A program made the position numbers and the translations under genes. Positions 21,916 to 31,300 of a stretch of 51,235 nt of DNA are shown here, in pieces (position 1 is the first letter of the stretch; the number at the start of each line of letters is the position of its first letter). The stretch comes from an uncultured Oscillibacter sp. Its GTDB lineage: Bacteria > Bacillota > Clostridia > Oscillospirales > Oscillospiraceae. The stretch spans positions 1-51,235 of the forward strand of contig CAJTJA010000011.1 of the NCBI GenBank assembly GCA_910576845.1, read 5' to 3'. The notes beneath the pieces are model-generated. The model was not told the origin of the DNA. It saw nothing but the letters and a program-made list of their open reading frames with translations, and searched no databases.

Positions 21916-22797
21916 TCAAAACAGCTCTACCTGATCCGGAAGGGTGTCTCCTCCGATATACCGGAGCTGATAAAGATTTTCCTCCCACAGCCGGTCAGCA
22001 ATGGCTGTTTTTTGAATGATACGTTTTACCGTCAAATCCAATCCGGTACCCTCTCGGTAATCCGCCGGAAAAATAAAGTCCACCCGGCCCTTAACCAATA
22101 AGTCTTCCACGCCGGGGCGATTGGAATTCTGATAGACGGCGATAGCCTGCCCTCCATAGGCGCGCATCATTTTCATACACGGCACGTCAGAAAGGCCGTC
22201 TCCGATGTAAATCATATTGGAAAATGGCACCCGCTTGCTGTCATCCGGCATGGAATCGTTGAGGGTCCTGTCGTCAGAGACATCCAGAACACCCTTGTTA
22301 ATCCTGTAAACAAACTGGGTTTTCGCCGTAAAATTTACCGCCAGCTTTGGCCAGACAGGCTGCCCGGTCTCGTCATAGTAAAACTCACTGGCGTAAATCT
22401 CCTTAAACTCACCGCTGACAGAAGACCCCTCGATAATTTCCCGAAGGCCGGAGGAGATCACGTAATGTTCCACTTGAACGCCTTGACTGCTGCCAAATTC
22501 ATTGATTCGCCCAAACCATTCTCTCACTCCGGGAAAGAACTCAATTTTTCTGCCCTTTTCCACTAAATCCTTGCGGGTAAAGGGCAGAGACTTCCGCTCC
22601 GCCTCCTGAAGCATCATATACATATAAGCCAGTATCCCGTCTATTCGGTTACGGCGGCCAAAGTCATTGGCTTTGGCCCAAAACTCTGCCGGGGTCATAC
22701 CGAGGCTGGGGATAAACGCATAGTCCTGCATATCTGTGGTACAGAGGGTTTTATCAAAGTCATACAAAAACGCAAGAATAGGCTGCTGGCCGGTCAT
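21916..22797 (-). CDS. HAD-superfamily phosphatase
   Basis: Cytoplasmic hydrolase of 293 residues. HAD motif I FLYDFDKTLCT (about residues 10-20, nucleophile Asp), motif II VISSG (about 113-117) and motif IV YIGDGLSDVPCMKMM (about 197-211) are intact. The cap is helical (GRRNRIDGILAYMYMMLQEA). The family resembles clostridial phosphoserine phosphatase-like HADs without a proven substrate. GGGAG precedes the ATG at 22797. It lies downstream of divIVA by 48 bases, so probably the same long transcript, and ends at the terminator at 21868-21896. Confidence 0.85.
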   Translation of the reverse strand: MTGQQPILAFLYDFDKTLCTTDMQDYAFIPSLGMTPAEFWAKANDFGRRNRIDGILAYMYMMLQEAERKSLPFTRKDLVEKGRKIEFFPGVREWFGRINEFGSSQGVQVEHYVISSGLREIIEGSSVSGEFKEIYASEFYYDETGQPVWPKLAVNFTAKTQFVYRINKGVLDVSDDRTLNDSMPDDSKRVPFSNMIYIGDGLSDVPCMKMMRAYGGQAIAVYQNSNRPGVEDLLVKGRVDFIFPADYREGTGLDLTVKRIIQKTAIADRLWEENLYQLRYIGGDTLPDQVELF

Positions 22798-22845
22798 GGG
22801 ACTTACTCTCCCTTCGAGACATTACCCAGTCGCGAAGGCAGCTTT

Positions 22846-23559
22846 TCAGTCTGCCGCACTCCGGTAGTTGGGTCCAAATTTCAATTTGTTGATGTTCACC
22901 CGCTGGGTTGCGGCCAGGTCTGCCGCTTCCGGCTCAGGTTCTTCCTGCGGCGCTTCTGCTTGAGAAGCCTGAAACGCCGTTTGAGGCTCCGGAACGGTCT
23001 GAACCGGGGGAGCTTCCATTTCCGGCGGGGCAGACTCCGCCTCCCCTGCGGCCAAAATTTTCTCTTCGATTTCCTCTACCTCAATTGCCTCTGCTCCATC
23101 AGCTTCCACCTGGAGGTTAGGAAACTCTTCTAAAAAGCGCATCTGCTTTTCGCAAAGGGCCCGACTTTCTGAGAGAAACCGCTGCATTTCCTCCTGCCCC
23201 TGCTGAAGGCGCCTGCCGCACCGCTCCGCTTCTTTGCGATAGCCGTCCAGTTTTTCACGGGCGGCAGATTCCGCCTGCTTGAGAATATCATCCCGCTTCG
23301 CCTCGGCTTCCTTGACAATGGAATCTGCCATCCGCTGAGCGGTAAGAAGTGTGGCCCGCATAGAGTCTTCCGTGGCCCGGTATTCCTCCACCTTCTCCAC
23401 CAAGACCTTCATCTTGGCTTTCAGTGAGGCGTTCTCTTTATAGAGAGATGTGTAATCATCGGTGAGCTCGTCCAAAAACTCGTCCACCATGGTCATGTTG
23501 TACCCGCCCATCATCGTCTTGGTAAAAGAGCGGGCGGAAACCTCCTGCGGTGTCAGCAT
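22846..23559 (-). CDS. divIVA: DivIVA-domain cell division/polarity protein
   Basis: Coiled-coil protein of 237 residues that binds curved membrane at division sites and poles. The N terminus (MLTPQEVSARSFTKTMMGGYNMTMVD) is the conserved DivIVA lipid-binding region; about residues 30-140 form a long coiled coil (LKAKMKVLVEKVEEYRATED onward). The C-terminal part (about 145-225) is acidic and rich in Pro/Glu/Ala, likely disordered, and longer than in Bacillus. GGGGAGG precedes the ATG. It is the third gene of the conserved ylmE-sepF-divIVA order of Firmicutes. Confidence 0.93.
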   Translation of the reverse strand: MLTPQEVSARSFTKTMMGGYNMTMVDEFLDELTDDYTSLYKENASLKAKMKVLVEKVEEYRATEDSMRATLLTAQRMADSIVKEAEAKRDDILKQAESAAREKLDGYRKEAERCGRRLQQGQEEMQRFLSESRALCEKQMRFLEEFPNLQVEADGAEAIEVEEIEEKILAAGEAESAPPEMEAPPVQTVPEPQTAFQASQAEAPQEEPEPEAADLAATQRVNINKLKFGPNYRSAAD

Positions 23560-23640
23560 AGTCGCAAATCCTCCCCTTAGGCTTCAAGGTCTGCCTCCCA
23601 TCCGAAAGGGCGCCGGACAAAAAGCATGTCCCCCGGCCAA

Positions 23641-24078
23641 TCAGAAATACAGTCCGTTATTCTCCAGCTCATCAATCAAATCGCCCTCAATGTCCACGTG
23701 ATAGGGCGTGATAATATAAGTGTTGGCGGCCACCTTTTTGATTTTGCCTTCACCGGCATACGCAACGCCGGAGAGAAAATCAATCAGCCTGCGGGCCACA
23801 TCTTTATTGGTGGACTCCAAATTCAGCACCACGGTCCGCTTGTCCTTCAGCTGGTCGGCAATCTCAGAGGCGTTTTCAAACCGCTCCGGCTTCACCAAAA
23901 CCACCTTCAGCTGGGTGGTGGCGTGAATATTCACTACCTTGCCGCGGCGGTCATCGAACTTGGAACGGCGCTCCTCAAACAAATCACGGCTCTGAGGCTC
24001 GTCATCAAACTCGTCTACTTCCTCATCCTCGTCCTCGTAGGGATGCGTGAGTTTTTTCAGCTCGTCCAGTATACTCAT
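23641..24078 (-). CDS. sepF: Cell division protein SepF
   Basis: FtsZ-binding membrane anchor of the divisome, 145 residues. The N terminus MSILDELKKLTHPYED is the short amphipathic membrane-binding helix, then an acidic linker (about 17-45) and the SepF core from VVNIHATTQLKVVLVKPERF to about residue 135, with the conserved GVAYAGEGKIKKVAANTYI. ATG at 24078 has GGGAGG upstream; the frame opens earlier but lacks a site. It follows ylmE by 22 bases and precedes divIVA. Confidence 0.95.
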   Translation of the reverse strand: MSILDELKKLTHPYEDEDEEVDEFDDEPQSRDLFEERRSKFDDRRGKVVNIHATTQLKVVLVKPERFENASEIADQLKDKRTVVLNLESTNKDVARRLIDFLSGVAYAGEGKIKKVAANTYIITPYHVDIEGDLIDELENNGLYF

Positions 24079-24100
24079 GGCGTACCTCCCATTTTTTATG

Positions 24101-24793
24101 TTATGTGTAATGCCGGCTGCCAAAGATAGCGGTCCCCACACGGACCATGGTGGCTCCGGCGCGGATGGCGTCCTCGTAATCGCCGCTCATGCCCATAGAC
24201 AGGTGTCTGAGATCATTATGAAACAATTTCTCGTTCATGTCAATAAAAAGAGCCCGAACTTTGTCAAAATAACGGAGATTGTCTTCCCGGTCCACACCGG
24301 CGGGAGGAATTGTCATCAGCCCCAGCACCCGGATATGGCTTCTCTCCAGGGCTGCCTGAGCCCCGGAGAAAATCATCTCCGGAAAAAATCCGCTTTTAGC
24401 CGCCTCTTCACCGATGTTGACCTCCAGCAAAACATCCTGAACCATCTCCAGCCGGGCAGCGGTCTTTTCAATCTCCTCCAGCAGCTCCAGAGAACCCACC
24501 GACTGAATCAGCTCCGCCTTTCCCACTACCTGCTTCACTTTATTTCGCTGGAGGTGTCCGATAAAGTGAAGCGGAGCTCCATCGTAGGCGCTTTCCGCCA
24601 GCTTTCCTGTCATTTCCTGCACCCGATTTTCCCCCAGGGCGTCAATGCCTGCGGCAATGGCCTCCCGGCAGGCGGCGGCATCATTCATTTTGCTGGCTCC
24701 TACCAAAAGGATATCTTCCGGCTTCCTTCCAGCCGCTCCGGCAGCGGCGGCAATGTTCGCCCGAACCTGGGCAATATTTTCAGCAATAGACAT
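24101..24793 (-). CDS. ylmE: PLP homeostasis protein (YggS/YlmE family)
   Basis: Single-domain pyridoxal-phosphate-binding protein of 230 residues that keeps vitamin B6 and amino-acid pools balanced; it has no known catalytic reaction. LLVGASKMNDAA carries the PLP lysine (Lys35; most family members have SK here), HFIGHLQRNKVK and LSMGMSGDYEDAIRAGATMVR form the phosphate-binding region near the C terminus. Members in Firmicutes sit in the division cluster before sepF, as here. Confidence 0.94.
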   Translation of the reverse strand: MSIAENIAQVRANIAAAAGAAGRKPEDILLVGASKMNDAAACREAIAAGIDALGENRVQEMTGKLAESAYDGAPLHFIGHLQRNKVKQVVGKAELIQSVGSLELLEEIEKTAARLEMVQDVLLEVNIGEEAAKSGFFPEMIFSGAQAALERSHIRVLGLMTIPPAGVDREDNLRYFDKVRALFIDMNEKLFHNDLRHLSMGMSGDYEDAIRAGATMVRVGTAIFGSRHYT

Positions 24794-24879
24794 ATGTGCA
24801 GCCTCTTTCTATAATCTATAATTCGGGATAACCCGCCGTTTCCCGCGCAGCCGCTCCAAACAGCACGGCACAGGCACTC

Positions 24880-26178
24880 CTATTGCAGCACCTTCCCATC
24901 GTACAATCCCCGGGCGGATACAATCACCTGCTCCCCCGGCCGCAGACGCAGCTCCTCCTTATCCGAGGCAGACTGGACCAACACAAAGCTGTCGGTGCTG
25001 TAAACCACCTCCACCGGCTTGAAGCGGGCCTTGCGCCCCACCATGCAGTATACACCTGTGACATTTCCGCCTATTGACGCCCCGGTTTCATCCTGCGCAG
25101 CCCGTTCCGCCCGGAGGGACTCTTTTGGCACCCGAACTCCGGTGATAGTTCCGGTGATAATTTGTGCCCGCTGCTGGCGCAGCAGCGTCAGTTCCCGGAG
25201 GTAAGCATTCCCCCGAAAGACTGCCACCACCCGGCCATTCTCCCGAACGCCGATCGATTCCAGAGTTACCGGCAGATCCCGGTCCACCCCTTTGGAAAAG
25301 CGGAGAAGCAGCGTCTGCTGACCTCCCTGCACCCCTTGGGTTCTCCGCAGCTCCGCCTGCCGGGCTTGGAGCGCCAAGGCATCCTCCGCAGAGAGAACAG
25401 CGGCATAATACCACTCATCTCCCAACACCAGCTTGCCTACCTGCGATACTGCCGCAGTGTCCGCTGTCAGGCTGGAAAGCCGGGACGGCGTCAGCTCCTC
25501 CAATACTTCCGGTGTCAGCACGGTCTCAAATCCATCTACCTCGGCAGAATAAAGCCCCGCCTCAGGAGCGGTAATCCGCCGGACAGTTCCCTCGGACTGA
25601 GAACGAAGGCTCAGAAGCTGCGCACCCAAGTTTTGAAGCTGGAGGTTTATGTCTTCGCTTCCAGTATCACTGTAGTCCCGCTTCAGCACCAGGGCCCGGA
25701 GCTCCAGCGCTGTACCCTCTGCGTCATAGAGCCTGTCCGCCGTCACAAAACGCCGGTACTCCAGCAGGTTTTGAGTAATCTGAGCATCCAGCTTCCGGGT
25801 AGTCTCCGCTGCGGAAGCCAGATCCTGAGCATATTGAAGCTGTTCCAGCCGGCTTTCCAGATAGTCAATCTCCGTTTGCCGGTCCAAGGATGCCTGATCC
25901 GCGTAGACCGAAGCCACCGTTCCTCCGGCAGCCACCCGCTCTCCCTCTGCCCGCTGAATACGGAGAAGGCCCCCGCTGTCATCCTCCAAAACCCTTTCCC
26001 TGCGGACGACATATCCCGTCACGTCCTCCGCAGTCTCTGCCTCATAGCTGTAGGCCAGGGTAATGACAAGCGGATCATCCAGATATTGAAATGCCTGAAT
26101 AGCAAAATACGCCGCTACCGCCATAAAGAGGGCGGCCATCAACAGCTTTATCCCAAAACTGCTTTTTTTCTTTCTCAT
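24880..26178 (-). CDS. HlyD-like membrane-anchored adaptor protein
   Basis: A 432-residue protein with one N-terminal membrane segment (FGIKLLMAALFMAVAAYFAI, about residues 8-27) and a large extracytoplasmic part. Residues about 50-100 and 345-432 look like the split barrel/lipoyl halves of HlyD-type membrane fusion proteins (VTGYVVRRERVLEDDSGGL, then GVRVPKESL and CMVGRKARFKPVEV), with helical coiled-coil regions at about 105-150 and 165-200. No ABC permease or outer-membrane partner is adjacent. It lies between hfq and ylmE. The start ATG at 26178 has AGAAGG unusually close (2 bases). Role unknown; possibly envelope or division-related by context. Confidence 0.78.
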   Translation of the reverse strand: MRKKKSSFGIKLLMAALFMAVAAYFAIQAFQYLDDPLVITLAYSYEAETAEDVTGYVVRRERVLEDDSGGLLRIQRAEGERVAAGGTVASVYADQASLDRQTEIDYLESRLEQLQYAQDLASAAETTRKLDAQITQNLLEYRRFVTADRLYDAEGTALELRALVLKRDYSDTGSEDINLQLQNLGAQLLSLRSQSEGTVRRITAPEAGLYSAEVDGFETVLTPEVLEELTPSRLSSLTADTAAVSQVGKLVLGDEWYYAAVLSAEDALALQARQAELRRTQGVQGGQQTLLLRFSKGVDRDLPVTLESIGVRENGRVVAVFRGNAYLRELTLLRQQRAQIITGTITGVRVPKESLRAERAAQDETGASIGGNVTGVYCMVGRKARFKPVEVVYSTDSFVLVQSASDKEELRLRPGEQVIVSARGLYDGKVLQ

Positions 26179-26218
26179 AGCCTTCTTATGTACCCTGTCT
26201 CCGCCGTCGGGCGGGGCC

Positions 26219-26446
26219 TTATTCCTCCTCCGTCAGCGTTACCGGGCGGCTGGGTGCGATGGTGGAAATAGCGTGTTTGTAAATCACCTGCTGGCGCCCT
26301 TCGCTGTCAAGGACCACTACAAATGGATCAAAGCCGGTGATAATTCCCCGCATTTGAAAGCCATTCATCAAAAACATAGTGACAGGCATCCGGTCCCGTT
26401 TGGCCCGAAGGAGAAAAATGTCCTGAAGGTTTGTCTTGTTCTGCAT
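26219..26446 (-). CDS. hfq: RNA chaperone Hfq
   Basis: Ring-forming Sm-like protein (75 residues) that binds small RNAs and mRNAs. The Sm1 region NLQDIFLLRAKRDRMPVTMF and Sm2 region with QVIYKHAISTIAP are intact, including the YKHA motif. ATG at 26446 has AAGGAG 8 bases upstream. It follows miaA, the order found in many bacteria. The acidic C-terminal tail is very short (TLTEEE). Its presence gives a possible partner for the candidate RNA near 4.2 kb. Confidence 0.96.
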   Translation of the reverse strand: MQNKTNLQDIFLLRAKRDRMPVTMFLMNGFQMRGIITGFDPFVVVLDSEGRQQVIYKHAISTIAPSRPVTLTEEE

Positions 26447-26557
26447 ATCGTCCGCTCCTTTTTCTTTGTCCGCGCCTTCCCGAAAGAAGGGCTTGTGTGT
26501 AGTTTGGCAGGACAATGGCGCCCGGGCAAGGGGTTCCGGGCAGATCGTCCGCCAGCT

Positions 26558-27502
26558 TTAGGATACGCCCGCAGCAGAGAGAATTTCCGTCGAAACCTGT
26601 AGGGCCCAGGCAAAATCCCGCTTTTTTTCCCAGGAAATCCAGTGGATGGCCGGATTCCGCCGCAGCCAGGTTAACTGCCGCTTGGCATACTGCCTTGAGC
26701 GAAGCTTTATCTCCGCCAAGGCTTCTGCCTCTGTGGCTGTTCCCTCCAGCACACCTAAAAACTCCTTATATCCAATCGCCTGAAGAGCGGTGGCATTCCT
26801 GGGCAGTCCCCGGCTGAGCAGCCGGCGAACCTCCGCCAGCAGTCCCGTCTCTGCCATTTTGTCCACTCTTTCATCAATCAGGCGTTTCATATCTTCCCGG
26901 TCCGCAAACCGTAGGCCAATCCAAATAGCGTCATACCGGGGAGGCAGGGCCGCCGTTTCCCGGTTATGGTCTGTAATGGTCCGTCCTGTCTCCCGATAAA
27001 CCTCCAGAGCCCGCAAAATCCGCTTCTCATCCGCTGGGTGCAGTCGTTCCGCCGCCTCTGGGTCTACGGCTTGAAGCTCTGCGAGCAGGGAGGCGATCCC
27101 CTTCTCCGCAAGACGCTCTTCCAATTCCCTCCTCACGGCTCCCCCGGCGCACCCCGCCGCAAAACCGTGTCCCCGGACCACCGCATCAAGCCACAATCCG
27201 GTGCCTCCCACCAGAATGGGCAGCTTCCCACACTCCAAAATACGGTCGATGACGGGGATAGCCTCCTGGGCATAGCGGGCCGCAGACCACTGTTCCGCCG
27301 GGTCCGCCACAGCAATCATATGGTGGGGCACACCATCCATCTCCTCTTCGGTTGGAGCGGCTGTCCCAATCGTCATCCCCTTATATATCTGCATGGAATC
27401 GGCGGAAACCACTTCGCCGCCCAGCTTTTTTGCCAGCAAAATGCCCAGGGCCGTCTTTCCGCAGGCAGTAGGTCCCACAACGCAGACAATCTTCCGGCCC
27501 AT
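26558..27502 (-). CDS. miaA: tRNA dimethylallyltransferase MiaA
   Basis: Adds a dimethylallyl group to A37 of tRNAs that read codons starting with U. The 314-residue product has the P-loop VVGPTACGKTAL (about residues 6-17), the DSMQIYKGMTIGTAAPT motif (substrate binding), VGGTGLWLDAVV, and the C-terminal Q-rich RSRQYAKRQLTWLRR. The start is uncertain: ATG 27502 matches the family start, ATG 27514 is nearer to GGGG; either overlaps or touches the preceding gene. It is followed by hfq. Confidence 0.95.
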   Translation of the reverse strand: MGRKIVCVVGPTACGKTALGILLAKKLGGEVVSADSMQIYKGMTIGTAAPTEEEMDGVPHHMIAVADPAEQWSAARYAQEAIPVIDRILECGKLPILVGGTGLWLDAVVRGHGFAAGCAGGAVRRELEERLAEKGIASLLAELQAVDPEAAERLHPADEKRILRALEVYRETGRTITDHNRETAALPPRYDAIWIGLRFADREDMKRLIDERVDKMAETGLLAEVRRLLSRGLPRNATALQAIGYKEFLGVLEGTATEAEALAEIKLRSRQYAKRQLTWLRRNPAIHWISWEKKRDFAWALQVSTEILSAAGVS

Positions 27503-27503
27503 A

Positions 27504-28094
27504 TCAGAACTCATGCCCCAGCCGACGGGCTTTTTCACAGGCTTCTCTCATAATTTCAGAAGCTTTGGAGGGGTCTACATCCAGCCCTTCGGCAAACACG
27601 TAGTCAAACCGGGGAATCCCAAACATGGCCGCCAGTTGTTTCCAATACAAAACCCCCAGGCTGTCCGCCGCCTCGAAGTCCCCCCCGGTGGTGAGAAAGG
27701 CCAGCCGCTCCGCTTTGCAGTCCCCGTGGCATCCGTCAGCCTCGTAGTGATAGGTGAGGCCGCAGGCGGAAATATACTCGATATAAACCCGAAGGGCGGA
27801 GGGAAAGCTCAAGTCCCAAAAGGGGGCGGCCACAACTACCGCATCTGTCCGGCGGAGCTGCCGGGCCAAATCAAACACCGGCGCGTCGAAGGCCCCAACA
27901 GAGGCCAGGGCCTCCCGTTCCTCTAAAGCCGGAAGAAGAAAGGGCTTCAGGGCAAGCTCCTCCACATTCACCGTCTCAATTTCCGCATCCGGGTGCGTTT
28001 CCCGAAAAGCGGAGAAAAAGGCATCCGCCAGGATTCGGGTCCGGGACTCCGGGCCCCGCAGGCTAATACAACTGTCAACGAATAGTAATTTCAT
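27504..28094 (-). CDS. Flavodoxin-fold NAD(P)H-dependent FMN oxidoreductase
   Basis: A 196-residue cytoplasmic oxidoreductase with the flavodoxin_2/azoreductase fold. The first strand MKLLFVDSCIS and GPESRTRILADAF form the FMN phosphate loop; VVVAAPFWDLSFPSALRVYI (about 87-106) and FLTTGGDF (about 131-138) are the flavin-contact segments of this family. It probably reduces quinones or azo compounds with NAD(P)H. Its stop overlaps or touches miaA, so it heads the miaA-hfq transcript. A weak GGAG lies 12 bases before the ATG. Confidence 0.87.
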   Translation of the reverse strand: MKLLFVDSCISLRGPESRTRILADAFFSAFRETHPDAEIETVNVEELALKPFLLPALEEREALASVGAFDAPVFDLARQLRRTDAVVVAAPFWDLSFPSALRVYIEYISACGLTYHYEADGCHGDCKAERLAFLTTGGDFEAADSLGVLYWKQLAAMFGIPRFDYVFAEGLDVDPSKASEIMREACEKARRLGHEF

Positions 28095-28276
28095 ATGAAT
28101 GTTTCTCCAAAACCATTGTAATTGCAGACGTTCTCTCCCGATCCGGCAAGGGTTTCAGCCCACCGGCATGTTTCTTAACGCTTTGGCATTGCAAAAGCGT
28201 CAAGGCACTCGCTGTCCTGAACAGTATCGCACCAGAGGCAGTGCCTTGCGGAATTCCTCTCGCCAAAACTCTCTTC

Positions 28277-30238
28277 CTATGACCTCTTAAACATCTTTTC
28301 CAGCTCGTATTTTGTCAATTTTACCGCAACGGGCCGTCCATGGGGGCAGTATCTTATCTCGCCGCTTTGCACCTTGTCCACCAGCACCCGCAGCTCCGCC
28401 GGGTCGCTGACCCAGCCGCCCTTGATAGCGGACTTGCAGGCTATGGTATGAAGCAGTTCCTCCCGCCGCTCCGCCAAAGACCGTCCGGACCGAAGCTTCC
28501 CGGCAATCTCCTCCAGAACAGATGTTACATCCCCGGCGTCTATGTCCGCCGGAATCTCCCGGACCAGCAGGGCTCCGCCGCCGAAATCCTCGCAGTGAAA
28601 ACCGAATTCCTCCAGCAGAGGGAGATGCTCCAGCAGCAATGCCCCGTCCTCTTTTCCAAGCTCCACAGCAGCGGGAACCAGAAGAGTTTGCCGCATCGGG
28701 GGTTCCTGGGCGGCCTTTAGCCGGTCAAAGTTGATCCGTTCATGAGCAGCGTGCTTATCAATAAACCAAACCCCGTCATCTCCACTCTCGCAGATAATAT
28801 ATGTCCGCAGCACCTCTCCCGCAATCCGCCAGGGAACCGTTCCTTGGAACTTCAGAACCTCCTGGTCCGGCAGACCCTGCTCTTGCTGAGGAATGGCCGG
28901 CACAACAGGCCTGCGGCTTTTCTTCGCAGCTCCTGAAGTCTGCCTCAAATCCGCAGCAGGCACATCCTCTTTCGGAGGCGGGCAAAATATTTTTCCGCCC
29001 AAAGCAGGCGGCTGCCCTTCTTCTTTCAAAGGATGAGCGCGCCGTTCTGAAGCTACATCTGAAAGTTTGGTCCCTGCGAAAGGCCTTTCTGTGTCCCAGG
29101 ACTGAAAAATAGGCCGGCTTCCGGACTTTGCCGGGGTTATGGCTCCCTGGGCCCGATATGTCCCAGCGTCCATCGTCTGAAAAAATTCCCGCCGGGGAAC
29201 AGTTTCCGCCGAAGGGCAAGCGTGCGCTGCCGGATTATAAGCAGGGCTTCCTTTTTTCTCAAGACAGTCCAGCACCGTATGATATACCGCATCGAACACC
29301 GGCTTTTCCTGGGCAAACTTCACCTGCGTTTTGGCCGGATGGACATTGACATCCACCAAATTTACCGGCAGCTCCACCATCAGCACACAGCCGGGAAACT
29401 TTCCCTTCATAAGCTGGTTTCGATAGCCCTCCTCCAGAGCTGCGGTCAGAAGCTGCGATTTAATAAACCGTCCGTTGACAAAGAACACCTGCATGGACCG
29501 CGACCCGCGGCTTTGAAGCGGAGTGGTAACAAAGCCGGAAACAACCGTATCTCCCCCCCGGCCCTCCACCGGGATCAGGCTCCGGGCAAAGTCCCGGCCC
29601 AGGGCCGCATACACCGCAGAATCCAGCCGCCCGTCGCCGGGAGTATGGAGGGACTCCACGCCGTCTTTAATAAATTTAAAGGAAATGCCCGGATGTGAAA
29701 GAGCCAAGTGCTGCATTAAACCGTTAACCGCCGCAGTTTCTGCGCTGTCCTTTTTCATGAACTTCAACCGGGCCGGTGTGTTGTAGAAGAGGTCCTGGAC
29801 CAGGATTGTCGTGCCTTCCGGCGCGCCGGTCTCCTCCACCGTGCCGGGAATCCCTCCCTCCAGGTGCAGCGCTGCGCCCACAGGGTCCTTCCTCCGCCGG
29901 GTGCTGATATCCACCCGGCTGACGGCAGAAATAGCCGCCAGCGCCTCACCCCGGAACCCCAGGGTGCTGATCCTCCCCAAATCCTCTGATGTCCGGAGTT
30001 TTGACGTCGCATGCCGGAGAAATGCCGACGGCAGTTCGGCCGCAGCAATGCCGCCGCCGTTGTCGCTGACTCGAATCAGACCCATACCTCCCCGGCGAAG
30101 CTCTACCACTACGGCGGAGGCGCCGGCGTCTATCGCATTCTCTACCAGCTCTTTCACAACGCTGGCAGGCCGCTCTACTACCTCTCCGGCGGCAATCAGG
30201 TCCGCTACATGAGGGCTTAGCTGCTGGATATGGGGCAT
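28277..30238 (-). CDS. mutL: DNA mismatch repair protein MutL
   Basis: ATP-dependent repair protein linking MutS to downstream steps. The 653-residue product has the GHKL ATPase domain at the N terminus (VVKELVENAIDAGA, VSDNGGGI, HATSKLRTSEDL, TLGFRGEAL) and a transducer domain to about residue 335. A variable linker (about 340-455) follows. The C-terminal dimerisation domain carries DKHAAHERINFD, ACKSAIKGGW and CPHGRPV, the metal-binding motifs of endonuclease-active MutL. It is 182 bases upstream of the FMN reductase gene and in the same cluster as mutS. Confidence 0.97.
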   Translation of the reverse strand: MPHIQQLSPHVADLIAAGEVVERPASVVKELVENAIDAGASAVVVELRRGGMGLIRVSDNGGGIAAAELPSAFLRHATSKLRTSEDLGRISTLGFRGEALAAISAVSRVDISTRRRKDPVGAALHLEGGIPGTVEETGAPEGTTILVQDLFYNTPARLKFMKKDSAETAAVNGLMQHLALSHPGISFKFIKDGVESLHTPGDGRLDSAVYAALGRDFARSLIPVEGRGGDTVVSGFVTTPLQSRGSRSMQVFFVNGRFIKSQLLTAALEEGYRNQLMKGKFPGCVLMVELPVNLVDVNVHPAKTQVKFAQEKPVFDAVYHTVLDCLEKKGSPAYNPAAHACPSAETVPRREFFQTMDAGTYRAQGAITPAKSGSRPIFQSWDTERPFAGTKLSDVASERRAHPLKEEGQPPALGGKIFCPPPKEDVPAADLRQTSGAAKKSRRPVVPAIPQQEQGLPDQEVLKFQGTVPWRIAGEVLRTYIICESGDDGVWFIDKHAAHERINFDRLKAAQEPPMRQTLLVPAAVELGKEDGALLLEHLPLLEEFGFHCEDFGGGALLVREIPADIDAGDVTSVLEEIAGKLRSGRSLAERREELLHTIACKSAIKGGWVSDPAELRVLVDKVQSGEIRYCPHGRPVAVKLTKYELEKMFKRS

Positions 30239-30349
30239 GGATCCTTCTCCTCTCTTTACTTAGGCCTGTTCACATAAGGCCAGGCGTATGTCTTTCCGGC
30301 ATATTTTGCCGCTGTACACAGATTTTAGAGCTTTGCAGCCCGGGCTCCG

Positions 30350-31261
30350 TCAGAGCAGGAACGCCGCCACAACAGGAATCGTTACAATGGAAACCAGAGT
30401 GGATACAAATGTCACCTGCGCCATGCAGTCCGCATCTCCACCGTATTCCATACAGAGGAGGGAACCGTTTACCGCCGCGGGCATCCCCATTTCTGTGACC
30501 GTAATTCCTAGAATCAGCGCATCGGTTCCCATTGCCCGGAGGATGGGAAACAGCACGGCGGGCATAACCAGCAGACGCACCGCCGTTAAAATCCACAGCC
30601 TGGGCGAAGCCAGCAGACGCCCGGCGGGCAGCTCTGCCAGCAGAGACCCCACAAACATCAGCGACAGAGGCACTGTAATACTGCCTGCAAATGAAAATGC
30701 CTCTCCAATTGCCTCCGGTGGCCGAAGCCGGGCCAACGCCAGCACCAAGGCTAAAATGGAGGCAATCACACAGGGAGAAAACATCTGCCGGAGACTGAAG
30801 CGTTTGGCTCCGGCCAGCATCAGCGGCCCCAAGGTAAAAGCCATCAAATTAAAAGGCAGAACCAGGATTACAGCGTAGAACAATGCCTCCGGTCCAAAGA
30901 GGGCCACCGCCACCGGATAGCCGATAAAGCCCACATTTCCAAAAACCAGAGTGAAGCGCCATACGCCCTTCTGTTCCGGCGTGCCTCCCAGGAGCTGCGG
31001 CACGGTAAAGGCAAAGGCAAATTCCAGCAGATAGAACGCCAGGGCTACTCTCAGGATTTCCAAAACCACCGCTGTCTCCGGCAGCGTATCCCCGGTACAG
31101 ACGGCCCCGAGAATCATAGAAGGCAACGTGATGGTCAGCAGCAGCTTGGATATTCTTCGGTCGGTTTCTCCGCCCAGAATGTTCAGACGGTTGGCGGCAT
31201 ACCCACAGACGATGGCAAAGAGTAGCACCAGCATCTCCGAGAGCGTATTGAAAAAACTCAT
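30350..31261 (-). CDS. AEC family (auxin efflux carrier-like) transporter
   Basis: A 303-residue membrane transporter with about ten hydrophobic segments and the AEC two-part repeat: the N-terminal half (FAIVCGYAANRLNIL through YLLEFAFAFTVPQLL) and the C-terminal half (VPLSLMFVGSLLAELPAG through PAVNGSLLCMEYGGDADCMA), where asparagine and small residues cluster as in malate/auxin carriers. Substrate not predictable. It is separated from CPBP by 39 bases and from mutL by 111 bases; the latter gap contains TTAGGCCTGTTCA, similar to the end of the dispersed repeat. Confidence 0.87.
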   Translation of the reverse strand: MSFFNTLSEMLVLLFAIVCGYAANRLNILGGETDRRISKLLLTITLPSMILGAVCTGDTLPETAVVLEILRVALAFYLLEFAFAFTVPQLLGGTPEQKGVWRFTLVFGNVGFIGYPVAVALFGPEALFYAVILVLPFNLMAFTLGPLMLAGAKRFSLRQMFSPCVIASILALVLALARLRPPEAIGEAFSFAGSITVPLSLMFVGSLLAELPAGRLLASPRLWILTAVRLLVMPAVLFPILRAMGTDALILGITVTEMGMPAAVNGSLLCMEYGGDADCMAQVTFVSTLVSIVTIPVVAAFLL

Positions 31262-31300
31262 CGTAAAAGCTTCCTTCTCAAGTGTTTTATGCCTCCGTAT

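Noticed and set aside
28095..28276. 182-base gap between mutL and the FMN reductase as a possible repeat copy or small gene
   Set aside because: Short similarities such as CTCTCCCGATCCGGCA to the repeat family are too weak, and the one open frame has no start signal.
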